A stretch of DNA of 21,003 nucleotides from Hypsibius dujardini (GCA_001579985.1 LRSR01013485.1:1-21003); one strand, 5' to 3'; positions 10,125 to 17,600 are shown, numbered from the stretch's first letter. A program made the numbers and translations. The notes: generated from the letters alone by a model not told the origin.

Positions 10125-13100
10125 TGATCTGTTTGTTTGTCTGTGAGTCTTCCTGTACCTTCAAGAGCGACGGGTATGACTGCGATCTGCGGAAGCTTAA
10201 CATTCTGATTCAACCCCTTCGGTCTTGGCGCAGACGTAGTCGCTGCACTGTCGTCATCGGTGTAATCCGGCTCTTCAGTCGTAGTAGTCGTAAACGTGGC
10301 TTTCTTCATCGTTGAGCGTTTCGCTTGTTTGATCAGTCGGGTCGGCTTAACTGACGTACTGGTGGTCTCCGCTTCTGCTACTGTTGTTAGCTCCTCCACA
10401 ACAGCCTGCACCACAATGGGCTGCTCAGTACTGGCCAACGCGTCCACGCTGCTCAGTACCGCTCCACTGTTACCGAAGGAATTGCGACCGGACGATTCGC
10501 TACCCAAGTCGGACATGCCGTCCGCCGTATCTTCCGCGGTGTCGAGCGCCACCGACTGCGGCTTGATGGATGTCACATTAAGCACTCCTCTAGTTCCTGC
10601 CATTGACAAAGAATCAGTAAACAAATGCCGACCGTTTGCGTTGTGACATTGATCACGGCTAAATGATTATAATTAATGATGAAGAGATCTTGCTGTGTGG
10701 TACGTGTGTCAAAGTGTTGGTTCACCTTCCGGCATGCATGCAAGTGAAATAGGTGTCAAAGGTGACGCGTTTTGTGTTTGGCCAGTGGCAAAGGGTCTGG
10801 CTGCCTATATGTCTATATAGCTGTCTATCTGCCCTACCGTTTGTAAGATTACCTGTCTCGATGTCTGACTGTCACTCTGTTTGTCTGTCTGTTTGCCTCT
10901 GTGTTTGCTTGACTGCCTGTATCGTGTCTGACTGTCTGTCTGTCTCTCTGTCGGTCTGCCTGTCTATCTCTCTGTCTCTCTGTGTCTCTGTCTCTCTGTT
11001 CATTGGAGTGTTTGTCTATGCTTACGATTCATAGAAAAGACTTACGTGGACAATCGAATTCGGCGCAGCAGACGGTCGGGTTCCTGGGCAGCCGTTCGCG
11101 ACAGGCCGGGTCCTTGGGGCGCGGCGGGCAGCTGATCGGTTTGCATTGAATAACGAGTTTGTCGTTGCACTTGCACGCCGAGCAGGGCTTGGACAAGGGT
11201 GTAGAGACGAACTTGCCGACCTCTTCGCAGCTGTCACCTTCTGTGGCAATTAAGAAAATTAAAACACATAGTCCCACTTTCCGCGTTATACAATCTCGAC
11301 AATCCGACTCATGGACGGGTGAGACTCACACGTACCTTCGACGGGACTTTCAACGTTGGGCAGGACTCCGCGAGACGCATTTTTCGCTGTGTAAGTGGGA
11401 TAAAAAAAGAATTGTGCATTTCGAAATGATTTACGTGAATTTTGCCTTGGGATATTACGGCGGGGAAAAATTCGGCAACCAACGAATTCAAGACTTATTA
11501 CACTAAATTATACATCGTAACGATAACCGTTTAGATTCTACACACTGATAAAGTTTTCTACAGAGCTGTATGTAAATATTCAAAATAGAACAAAACAAAA
11601 TTTAATCTAATGGAGGGCCCCGGAAATGGGCAAAAGGGGCGGGGCAGGGGTAATACTTAAACAATCAACCAATCAACCAGCGGAGCTCCCGAGCAATCAG
11701 AGCGGGATTGATTGGTTGATTGTTCAATTATTACCCTGCCCCGCCCCTAGAAAGATTTTTATTAAATCAATACTTCATAATTATTTTATTTTTTATTAAA
11801 TCGATACTTCATATTTATTTTATTTTTATTAAATCGATACTTCATAATTATTTTATTTTTTATTAAATCGATACTTCATATTTATTTTATTTTTATTAAA
11901 TCGATACTTCATACCAAATAAAAGAATTATTTATGCTTTGTTTTTGTACTTCTTTTTTTATAATTTAATGTAATTTAATACTTTATCAAGTATAGCAACA
12001 CCACACATGACTGTTTTTAGACACACTCACAAAAAGGTATTGGAGGGAAAACTTGACACTTACCGCACTGGAAAGTCGGGCAACAGGTGGTGAAGTGGAA
12101 AATGGGGATGCATGACAGATCATCCGGCCGTTCCCCGCACTTAACCTTCTCACAAGTGGTGATGCCCTTCGTGCATCGGCACGTTTCACACGGAGTCTTC
12201 TGCCAGCTCTCCATCCCGTGGAACCCACAATCCGGAATTCCCGCCGCCTTCGCTCGAAGTCCCTCCGGGATCCGTAAGGGTTCGCTGATCTCCGCAGCCG
12301 GCGCGGCTTCCGTTGTCGTCACTTCCTCCACCGCCTGCTGACCGTTCTGTTGGTTGTTCGCAGAGTCCATGTTCCCTTGCTGTTGGAACTGCTCAATGGG
12401 GACGACCTTGGCCGAACCGACACCGACCATTCCTTGAGTGTTAAAGCCTTGTCCCTCACCGTTACTTTGCTGTTCCTGATTTTGGTTCTGATTCTGGTTC
12501 TGGTTGTTCTGATTTTGGTTCTGTTCCTGATTTTGGTTCTGGTTGTTCTGATTTTGGTTCTGTTCCAGATTTTGTTGACCGTTTTGTTGAAAGTTTTGCG
12601 GAACATTCTGTTCCTGATTTTGTTGACCGTTCTGGCCTTGAAATTGGAACTGGTCGGTGTTTTGGTTCTGTTGCTGGAACAGATTTCCGTTCCCGTTCTG
12701 AGCGTTGAAGTTGTTGTTCCCGTTTTGAAATTGTCCGTTGAAGTTGTTCCCGTTCTGAGCGTTGAAGTTGTTCCCGTTCTGAGTGTTGAAGTTGTTCCCG
12801 TTCTGAGCGTTGAAGTTGTTCCCGTTTTGCAGTTGGCCGTTGAAGTTGTTGTTCTGGTTGGCGAAACTGTTCTGCTGCTGGCTTGGCTGCTGTTGGAAGT
12901 TATTGTTGTTCAACGACGACGATGATGACGGTCCTGCCTCGGTGAAAAAGGGTCGCGGACCCGCCTGACGCTGTCCCATCGGAAGCGAACTGAAATCCTG
13001 GTTGTCGCCCTGGGAGATTTGCTGCAGCGGGTTGACGCCCTGCATGCCAGGCACGCTGAACTGACCGTCCCCGACCGGACCCATCGGCTGTTGTGCGAAC

Positions 13101-13234
13101 GGCGCCTGTGACAGAAGGGATGGCATCACAAAACGTGAAACAAGCGGATTAATTACAAATTAAATATAATGCAGATTGCACATTGCATTAGATTAATGTC
13201 TGTCTGTGTGTCTGTCTGTGTGTCTGTGTGTCTA

Positions 13235-13265
<31 letters not shown>

Positions 13266-15335
13266 GCCTGCCTGTCTGCCTGCCTGTGTGTCTGTCTGTC
13301 TGTCTGTCTGTGTGTCTGCCTGCCTGCTTGTCTGTCTGTCAAGAACACTAACTTACACATTATACAATAAATTATAAACTAAATGAAATATATTAAATCA
13401 CATCGAATGGGGTCTGTTGAAATTCCCCAACCTCTTAGTATTCTTAAGCTGTTAAAAAGTCTCAATCAAAATTCAATATTTTGGAAATAGTTTAGGCTTG
13501 AAATTCGTTTTGCTTTGAGACCTTTTCAAAACTGAGTTAACTTTTAACGAGCTTCGGTAATTGTCAATGACATAAGAAAAACAATCCCTTGGAGATCGAA
13601 AAGTGTTCACCGGGCTTTTTTGAGTTTCAAACAAAACTACGCGCATTTCAAAAAAGTGACACTAAAAAAGTGCCGTTTTGTGTTTCAAGAAATGAAATTA
13701 TTTTCACGCTAAAACAGTTTTTAATTTTTCAGCTTAAAGGGAATCCGAACAAAACGTTTTATGGCCCAGCTGAATTCAAAACCGAAATTAAATATAAATC
13801 GAATCACAGGCAAACAGACCAAACTCAATTCTGACTGGAAAAAACATCAAAAATCAAAAACGCAATTAAGCGAACCTTTTTGTTCTGTTCAATTCCTAAT
13901 CTCATTGGGGACCGAATAATGATAAAAATGCAATATAATTGACGCAATAAAACTTAGAAAAAACTAGAAAAAAATAAAGGGAAAAATTATGCTTTGTTTA
14001 AATTGTAACGAACAGGGAATTAGAACAGGGAACTGGACTTTTACCTGGAATTGCCCTTGTCCGGCGTTGAAATCACGAGCCATCCCGGGGCCGCCGAGGT
14101 TGGCCGTGTTGGGGAGCTGGAAGTTGGGCTCCTGGAAATTGGGGAACTGCAAATTGTTGCTGGGCAAATTGACGTTCGGGCTCGGCAGATTCGGCAGCGG
14201 CATCTGCCGCATATCCGGGATCCCGTACTGCGGATTCTGCGGCTGGGAGTTGAAATAGGGATTCTGCTGCTGCTGCTCGCGAGGACCGAACTGCATGGAG
14301 TTGCCGCTGCCGTCGCCGTAGAGGGACGCAGCTTCCGGGAACTGGCGACCTTCGGCGGAGAAGGCCGGCTGTTGGTTGTTGGCCCCGCCCCCGTAACTGT
14401 TGGGTGACTCTCTGGCGACCAGGTCGGGCCGTTGGTCACTCAAATCCATCCGGGGTTCTAATTTCGATACAATCACAGACAATTAAAGTATTAAAAAAAA
14501 TCATTAAATAATAATAATAATAATAATAAAATAATAATAATAATAATAATAATTGGATAAATCAAATTCTATGTGATTTCAGATTATAGAAAAGTTTAGA
14601 AAATTTACGGGAGCAAATAGGGCGTTTCGTTTCTGATATTTTTATTTTATTTAATTTTTCCGTTTCGAAATATATTGCTTACACGCATTTTTGGTGTTAT
14701 TTTTTACGCGACTGCCAAATTATTAGATTTATTAAATCATAAAAAAATCCGATAGAAATAAAGATGCGGGATTCAAGTAAGTCTTTTTGCGTCTACGGTT
14801 ATTCGAGCTGAAAGGTTAGGGCGGTGTTTATTGTATATTCAGCTAATTAATAGCGTCCGGTGATGTAAGGCACGTTCGTCGTGCAGTGTTGGTCTGAGAG
14901 ACCTGTCCTCTCTATCAGTTAGCGGAAACGATTTGGAGAGACTTAATTAGAGAGGCCGCGACGACTGCTGACCATGAACCTACGGAGCTGGCCGCGCACA
15001 ATGCCGATGGCAATGATCTTCGTCGGTAACAAGCTTTTGTATGTTGGTGCTTTCTTTGCCGGAATGACCACTTCCTTATCTTAACTCCATTCACCTTTAC
15101 AGACGTTGAAACGTATGCGAAAAATAAAATTTATCGGAAACGTGGCTGACCATCAAAACGTTTTTCCAGTTAATAGAGAAAAATTAGATACACACAAGCA
15201 AAGCACAATCACAAGATTAGTCAGCAATCTTCTGATTTCTTACATTTCATTGACTGTCTGTCTATGTGTTTATCTGTGTGTCGGTGTGTCTGTGTGTATG
15301 CCTATCTGCCTGCCTGCCTGCCTGCCTGCCTACCG

Positions 15336-15379
<44 letters not shown>

Positions 15380-15756
15380 GTTTGACTGTATGTCTGTGTG
15401 TCTGTGTATTTGTCTGTATGTCTGTAGGTCTGTGTGTCTGTCTGCGTGTCTGTGTGTCTGTAGGTCTGTCTGTGTGTCTGCTTGTTTGTAAAGTATGTTC
15501 TTTACCCCCTGCTGCCTCCTAATCACTAACACTCTTAGTATTCCGGAGTCCAAATATCCTGACAGCATCAAAAGTTCGTACCTGGAGCCTTGAAATTATT
15601 AAAGGGGTCGGTAAATCCGTTGACATTCTTGAAAGGGTCGTTATTCAGATTGACATTGGGTCCGTCCCAATTGGCCGCCGGGACGACGACGATGACGAAA
15701 GAAAACAGGCATACGCAAACACTAGGAACACTGAGTACTCTTTGGAAGGACGCCAT
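2806..15756 (-). CDS. Secreted mosaic protein with VWC, DOMON, EGF and Kunitz modules (22 coding exons)
   Basis: The CDS joins 22 minus-strand exons: 15756-15582, 14457-14045, 13105-12064, 11240-11046, 10596-10159, 9960-9638, 9404-9065, 8999-8886, 8120-7491, 7300-7253, 7197-7069, 6725-6678, 6605-6570, 6395-6332, 5812-5697, 5469-5192, 4793-4739, 4636-4538, 4199-4054, 3850-3709, 3249-2925, 2851-2806. All 21 introns are GT-AG and phase-consistent; the total is 5202 nt or 1733 residues. Approximate domains: signal peptide 1-28, Asn/Gln-rich 200-480, VWC 489-543, VWC 545-606, DOMON 808-945, VWC 1017-1071, EGF 1204-1239, EGF 1264-1298, Kunitz 1312-1362, VWC 1374-1427, half VWC 1452-1481, VWC 1518-1573, Kunitz 1681-1731. 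No membrane anchor follows the last module, so the protein is inferred to be secreted, probably into matrix or cuticle. The ATG has A at -3 and G at +4. Module assignments are strong; function is inferred. No named orthologue is recognised. Confidence 0.88.
2925..3249 (-). CDS. Exon 21: Thr/Ala-rich stalk and first part of Kunitz domain 2
   Basis: Residues 1611-1718. A 70-residue Thr/Ala-rich mucin-like stalk leads into the Kunitz C1-C4 ([20 protein letters not shown], then CETFTYSGC). P1 is Arg1691, which fits a trypsin-like protease inhibitor. Acceptor GTCCTAG|TCATG and donor AAAAA|GTAAGAC, phase 2 out; missing this donor gives an immediate stop. Confidence 0.9.
3301..3452. repeat. TCTG microsatellite in intron 20
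   Basis: Nearly pure TCTG repeats on the plus strand (CAGA in the transcript) within the 459-nt intron 20 (3250-3708). Confidence 0.95.
3709..3850 (-). CDS. Exon 20: end of sixth VWC and Ser/Thr linker
   Basis: Starts [10 protein letters not shown], giving C8-C10 that complete the VWC of exon 19, then a Thr/Ser/Ala-rich linker. Acceptor TATCATTAG|GCCAATC and donor GCGTCGA|GTAAGT; phase 0 in, phase 1 out. Confidence 0.85.
3988..4026. repeat. CT-rich tract in intron 19
   Basis: CTCTCTCTTTCTCGCTCTCTCG-like tract, which reads as purine-rich in the transcript, just downstream of the exon 19 donor. Confidence 0.8.
4054..4199 (-). CDS. Exon 19: sixth VWC module, first seven cysteines
   Basis: Codes [20 protein letters not shown] and RRRC, cysteines C1-C7 of a VWC. 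Acceptor TGTTGCAG|GAGTACC and donor CAACTG|GTAACT, ending in phase 0. Confidence 0.88.
4538..4636 (-). CDS. Exon 18: N-glycosylation-rich linker
   Basis: Phase 1-1 exon coding a cysteine-free Ala/Asn/Ser linker of 33 residues with three N-x-S/T sequons (NAS, NAT, NAS). Acceptor TGCGTTTTAG|GCAATG and donor CTGCCAG|GTGAGT. Confidence 0.78.
4739..4793 (-). CDS. Exon 17: end of half VWC module
   Basis: A 55-nt exon coding [18 protein letters not shown], the last four cysteines of a VWC. With CSGVTC of exon 16 it gives only the six C-terminal cysteines of the module. Acceptor CCTTTTAG|GCCGG and donor CAATGCG|GTAATG; phase 0 in, phase 1 out. Confidence 0.82.
4891..5030. mobile_element. MITE-like inverted repeat in intron 16
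   Basis: A 28-nt arm (4891-4918, starting ACTGTATTTTCGCG) is exactly mirrored at 5003-5030, with an 84-nt GC-rich centre. Partial symmetry continues outside (GACAATACT left, ATTGTC right) after a 14-nt insertion on the left. No transposase is present; class unknown. Confidence 0.7.
5084..5104 (-). terminator. Two intronic AATAAA signals in intron 16
   Basis: AATAAA at 5099-5104 and 5084-5089 on the minus strand lie 34-54 nt beyond the in-frame TAA (5140-5138) reached if the exon 16 donor is skipped. They are positioned to end a short transcript. Confidence 0.4.
5192..5469 (-). CDS. Exon 16: fourth VWC module and start of half VWC
   Basis: Residues about 1371-1463: a complete 10-cysteine VWC (1374-1427, with CSRCEC and ECCPKYDC), an NST-containing linker, then CSGVTC which joins exon 17. 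Acceptor CTTCTCAG|ACAAG and donor TTCAAG|GTAGAA. If the donor is not used, translation runs 17 codons to a TAA at 5138-5140. Confidence 0.85.
5548..5632. repeat. A-rich tract in intron 15
   Basis: Runs of AAAAAG and AAAATT on the plus strand, giving a U-rich stretch in the transcript upstream of the exon 16 acceptor. Confidence 0.8.
5697..5812 (-). CDS. Exon 15: second half of Kunitz domain 1
   Basis: Supplies C3-C6 ([16 protein letters not shown], then AQCEQRC). Together with exon 14 the spacing is 8-15-7-12-3, exactly canonical. Acceptor CATCCGCAG|GCGAAT and donor TACCGCG|GTAAGA; phase 2 in, phase 1 out. Confidence 0.9.
6332..6395 (-). CDS. Exon 14: first half of Kunitz domain 1
   Basis: Codes [22 protein letters not shown]1 and C2 of a Kunitz domain with the usual 8-residue C1-C2 spacing. 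Acceptor TCTTTACAG|AGTG and donor GACTC|GTGAGT; leaves phase 2 inside the C2-C3 loop. The P1 position after C2 is Gln rather than Lys or Arg. Confidence 0.88.
6428..6542. repeat. Palindromic 22-23 bp minisatellite in intron 13
   Basis: Five copies of a unit centred on CCCCCTGGGGG (centres near 6442, 6464, 6486, 6509, 6532), spaced 22-23 nt. Each unit is self-complementary. The minus-strand reading is open and in frame with exons 13 and 14. Confidence 0.9.
6570..6605 (-). CDS. Exon 13: 36-nt linker exon
   Basis: A tiny phase 1-1 exon coding [12 protein letters not shown] between EGF 2 and Kunitz 1. Acceptor CCCACGCAG|ATATCG and donor CAGCCG|GTAAAG. The frame stays open through both flanking introns, so the short exon could also be part of a larger retained form. 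Confidence 0.7.
6678..6725 (-). CDS. Exon 12: second half of EGF-like module 2
   Basis: A 48-nt phase 1-1 exon coding [15 protein letters not shown], the C4-C6 half of EGF 2. Acceptor TTTTTCAG|AATG and donor CATGCG|GTAAGT. The mirrored exon 9/10 and 11/12 layout indicates an intragenic duplication. Confidence 0.88.
7069..7197 (-). CDS. Exon 11: linker and first half of EGF-like module 2
   Basis: Residues 1240-1282. Two extra cysteines (1244, 1248) precede [12 protein letters not shown], the C1-C3 half of EGF 2. Acceptor AAATTGCAG|TTAATG and donor ACCGC|GTACGT, phase 1-1. The intron in front is only 55 nt. Confidence 0.85.
7253..7300 (-). CDS. Exon 10: second half of EGF-like module 1
   Basis: A 48-nt phase 1-1 exon coding [15 protein letters not shown], the C4-C6 half of an EGF-like fold that completes exon 9. 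Acceptor CCTTGCAG|GTTG and donor CATGCC|GTAAGT. Same length and position as exon 12. Confidence 0.88.
7402..7442. repeat. C17-G24 homopolymer palindrome in intron 9
   Basis: Seventeen C (7402-7418) directly followed by 24 G (7419-7442), a 17-bp perfect hairpin without a loop, in the 190-nt intron 9. Confidence 0.9.
7491..8120 (-). CDS. Exon 9: third VWC module, Ser/Thr linker and start of EGF 1
   Basis: Residues about 1014-1223. A 10-cysteine VWC (1017-1071: [20 protein letters not shown]) is followed by a Ser-rich and Ala/Thr/Val-repeat linker, then the first three cysteines of an EGF-like module ([12 protein letters not shown]). Acceptor CATCACAG|GTGG and donor ATTCCTG|GTAAGT, phase 1-1. 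Confidence 0.9.
8187..8522. mobile_element. 336-bp MITE-like element with long inverted arms in intron 8
   Basis: Left arm 8187-8300 and right arm 8411-8522 are imperfect reverse complements over about 112 nt (ends CTACGCACG and CGTGCGTAG; shared core CCCAGCAAAATGGGGTGG). The 110-nt centre holds a second small TTGATTGATTG / CAATCAAAGAATCAA inverted repeat, suggesting a nested element. No coding capacity. Confidence 0.8.
8886..8999 (-). CDS. Exon 8: Ala/Thr-rich linker
   Basis: A 114-nt phase 1-1 exon coding a cysteine-free Ala/Thr/Pro/Val linker (residues about 976-1013). Acceptor GATGTTGCAG|GCGCG and donor GGGGACG|GTACGT. Supported mainly by its two splice sites and phase fit. Confidence 0.75.
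9065..9404 (-). CDS. Exon 7: second half of DOMON domain
   Basis: Residues 863-975. Shows [30 protein letters not shown] and [11 protein letters not shown], the closing strands of DOMON, followed by a VGVCITKC tail. Acceptor CTTTATAG|GATAAAG and donor AATGCCG|GTGAGC; phase 0 in, phase 1 out. Confidence 0.9.
9441..9592. repeat. TCTG microsatellite in intron 6
   Basis: TCTG/TGTG tract filling about two thirds of the 233-nt intron 6, which splits the DOMON domain. Confidence 0.95.
9638..9960 (-). CDS. Exon 6: Thr-rich linker and first half of DOMON domain
   Basis: Residues 755-862. A Thr/Ala-rich stretch leads into [29 protein letters not shown] and [10 protein letters not shown], the opening strands of a DOMON beta-sandwich (a family linked to haem or sugar binding and redox contexts). 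Acceptor TCTTTTTCAG|TTGC and donor AGCTTC|GTAAGC; ends in phase 0. Confidence 0.88.
10011..10146. repeat. TCTG microsatellite in intron 5
   Basis: TCTG tract with a pure core at 10078-10122, covering most of the 198-nt intron 5 and ending about 12 nt from the exon 5 donor. Confidence 0.95.
10159..10596 (-). CDS. Exon 5: Ser/Thr-rich linker
   Basis: Residues about 609-754 with no cysteines; rich in Ser, Thr, Val and acidic residues, with a [14 protein letters not shown] stretch and a basic patch. Resembles an O-glycosylated stalk. Acceptor AATGGCAG|GAACT and donor GAAG|GTACAG, phase 1 at both ends. There is an NVT glycosylation site near the start. Confidence 0.8.
10802..11012. repeat. Degenerate TCTG tract in intron 4
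   Basis: Interrupted TCTG/TCTC repeats over about 210 nt in intron 4 (10597-11045). Confidence 0.9.
11046..11240 (-). CDS. Exon 4: second VWC module
   Basis: A whole 10-cysteine VWC module (residues about 545-606) on one exon, containing CSACKC, CKPISC and VCCAEFDC. Acceptor TTGCCACAG|AAGG and donor CCAC|GTAAGT, phase 1 at both ends, so it is a symmetrical shufflable module. Confidence 0.9.
11635..11748. mobile_element. 114-bp MITE-like inverted repeat in intron 3
   Basis: Left arm starts AGGGGCGGGGCAGGGGTAAT and continues with CAATCAACCAATCAA; the right arm (about 11707-11748) mirrors it with one gap and a few mismatches. The centre is about 28 nt. It has no coding capacity. Confidence 0.75.
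11756..11913. repeat. AT-rich tandem repeat with alternating 34/33-nt period
   Basis: ATTAAATC(G/A)ATACTTCATA recurs at 11761, 11795, 11828, 11862 and 11895. Alternate spacers differ (ATAATT versus ATATTT), giving a 67-nt higher-order unit present twice. It abuts the inverted repeat at 11635-11748. Confidence 0.9.
12064..13105 (-). CDS. Exon 3: Gln/Asn-rich repeats and first VWC module
   Basis: Encodes residues 197-543 in one long exon. About residues 240-440 are almost entirely Gln and Asn, with tandem NGNNFNAQ-type octapeptides followed by QNQNQ runs. The exon ends in a 10-cysteine VWC module (residues 489-543) with the CxxCxC start and a CCPTFQC end. Acceptor TGTCACAG|GCGCCG and donor CAGTGCG|GTAAGT; phase 0 in, phase 1 out. 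Confidence 0.9.
13196..13341. repeat. TCTG/TGCC microsatellite in intron 2
   Basis: TCTG repeats with TGCC variants near the acceptor side of intron 2 (13106-14044). The rest of that intron is AT-rich with nothing recognisable. Confidence 0.95.
14045..14457 (-). CDS. Exon 2: Asn/Pro/Gln-rich low-complexity region
   Basis: Encodes residues about 59-196, rich in Asn, Pro, Gln and Phe with short [13 protein letters not shown]-like repeats and no cysteines. Acceptor AAATTAG|AACCCC and donor TTCCAG|GTAAAAG; ends in phase 0. Likely a disordered or matrix-interacting segment. Confidence 0.85.
14506..14553. repeat. AAT trinucleotide repeat in intron 1
   Basis: Nearly pure (AAT)n about 50 nt upstream (in transcript sense) of the exon 2 acceptor. 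Confidence 0.9.
15251..15490. repeat. TCTG microsatellite in intron 1
   Basis: About 240 nt of TCTG, TGCC and TGTG repeats within intron 1 (14458-15581), about 90 nt after the exon 1 donor in transcript sense. Confidence 0.95.
15582..15756 (-). CDS. Exon 1: signal peptide and Asn/Asp-rich N-terminus
   Basis: Starts at an ATG in good context. The first 28 residues are hydrophobic (core [13 protein letters not shown] followed by PAA), a signal peptide with likely cleavage after Ala28. The mature start is NWDGPN with two DPF repeats. The donor CCAG|GTACGA leaves phase 1; the leftover G joins AA of exon 2 to make Glu. Confidence 0.85.
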
Positions 15757-16794
15757 GATGACGCGATGGCTCGCCGCGGATCGCGCGCGTAAACAAGTTG
15801 ACCTCTCTCTGTCTGTGTTGCCTGCAATCGCGTTATCTCATCCAAAGCCCCTCGCTTTCAAAGGGTCTCTCTCTCTCTCTTTCTCGCGGCCTTTTACAAA
15901 AACCAACAATGCCAAGGTGGCCGGTAACGAGAGATGCGAGATCACAAGAGATAAAAAGAGAACAAAACTCCACAACTCGTTAGTCGAAAATATCAACAGA
16001 AAAAAAGAGAAAAGAGACGATCCCGTCGCTTAACGATCTCTCGACAATAATGGCCACGTACGATGAGGAAAAATATATGGGTACTTTATCGTGGGCACAC
16101 AGCAGACAGGCCTGTCAGTTGACGCAGCGATCTCAGCAGCCGGGGAAAAAAAAGCTTCGAAGCTTCTTTGAGGGTCACTTAATCGGATCTCTTAGAGAGC
16201 TCGAGACAAGACAAGACAAACTGACCGTTACAGGCGTGGCCTAATACGCGTCTGTCTGTCTGTCCGTCCTCGTTGTCTGAGTATGAGAAATCACAGATAT
16301 CAAAAGAGATATGAAATGCATAAGCATGACGGACCTGAAATGCGTGAAAGAGATGCGAGAGAGGATGCGGCGAGCAGAATGAGAAGAAGATTGCCCGGTC
16401 GTGATCATTATTTCTCTTCTCGTTTTTCTTGGCCGTTGCGCATGCGGTCTTTTCACGGTCAGATTTGCAGTGAGACGGAGAGAGCTACCTCAAACTCATC
16501 TTTTTCGGGTATAGTAAGCCTAAACCGGTATAAATATATCCGTTTCTGTTCACTGCACATCGTGCTCGTTAAATTTATATCAAGGTGCTGGTGATGGTTT
16601 TTGGGGATGCCCATTTTGTGTGTAGCCTCTCACTCACTACTTATATGACTTATATGACTGCAACGGCGTAAAGTAGAGTCATTTTTCGGGCGGCGGTTTA
16701 CAATGCCGGATATTTTATTACCTCATCGCACTTTACAGGAATTAGGTCAAGTCGTGACAGTTTATGTATATAAATAAATAAATGTACCCACCAC

Positions 16795-17045
16795 TCCCTA
16801 AATAATTAAGGAATATTTATTATATATAATTTAATTACATATATATGTATATATATTTATATTAATTTATACTAGTCATTAATTAATAATAAATAAATAA
16901 ATAATTTTTAAATAATAATAACTGAATAGTGTTTAAATAATAATAATTATATAATTTTTAAATAAAAATAATTAAATAATTTTTAAATAAAAATAATTAA
17001 ATAATTTTTAAATATAAACAATTTAAATAATTTTTAAATTTTTAG
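16795..17045. repeat. AT-rich simple and tandem repeats
   Basis: TATATA and AAATAATTTTTAAATA-type repeats; a unit of about 27 nt repeats imperfectly around 16925-17040. Confidence 0.8.
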
Positions 17046-17439
17046 TTTTTCTCTTTAGAAATTCAATTTTACATCGACTGGCATTAACAGAACCTTTTTT
17101 GGAAATCAGGAGGCGGAGCTATGGGCCATTCTCAAACCTGACTGGAAGCTTCCGAGCAATAATCCAGAAATGACGCCTTGCTCCTTCCCCGGACATTAAA
17201 AAATTTTCTGCTTGTGCCAATCGATTTCAAATAAAATTATATGAAGAAAACAGAGCCGAAATTCTTCAAATTGAACCTTTCCTAAAATTAAAGCTTTTAA
17301 AGTGACCATGGAAGAAAATGAAATCCAGTGTTTTCTCAACTTTGAGATTCTGTAAAAAATGTTTTCAGAAACGGATTGACGAAATAAACTCTAAAAATCA
17401 TTATAATCGGTATAGAAAATAATATTAGAAAAAAACATT

Positions 17440-17600
17440 CAGCGGAGCAGAGATGAGCCGATAATCTATCGGAACTCCCGCTAATTTCGATAAAACCCGA
17501 TAAATTAGCGGGTTTAGCGGAGCGGGCGCGTTGGTTCGCGGAGCGGTAGCATATCGGCCAATTACGTTATCGGGCGCGTCAGCGATTTTTTTATCGGAAA
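17440..17600. repeat. GATAA/TTATCGG and GCGGAGCG motif cluster
   Basis: CGATAA/TTATCG recurs at least five times in both orientations together with GCGGAGCG and TAGCGGG motifs. The composition differs from the AT-rich surroundings. Possibly a relic of a non-autonomous transposon; not coding. Confidence 0.5.

Noticed and set aside
12350-12925. Plus-strand frame of 191 codons rich in Leu and Val
   Set aside because: It is the antisense of the Gln/Asn-rich exon 3; its composition is explained by the complement of Asn/Gln codons.
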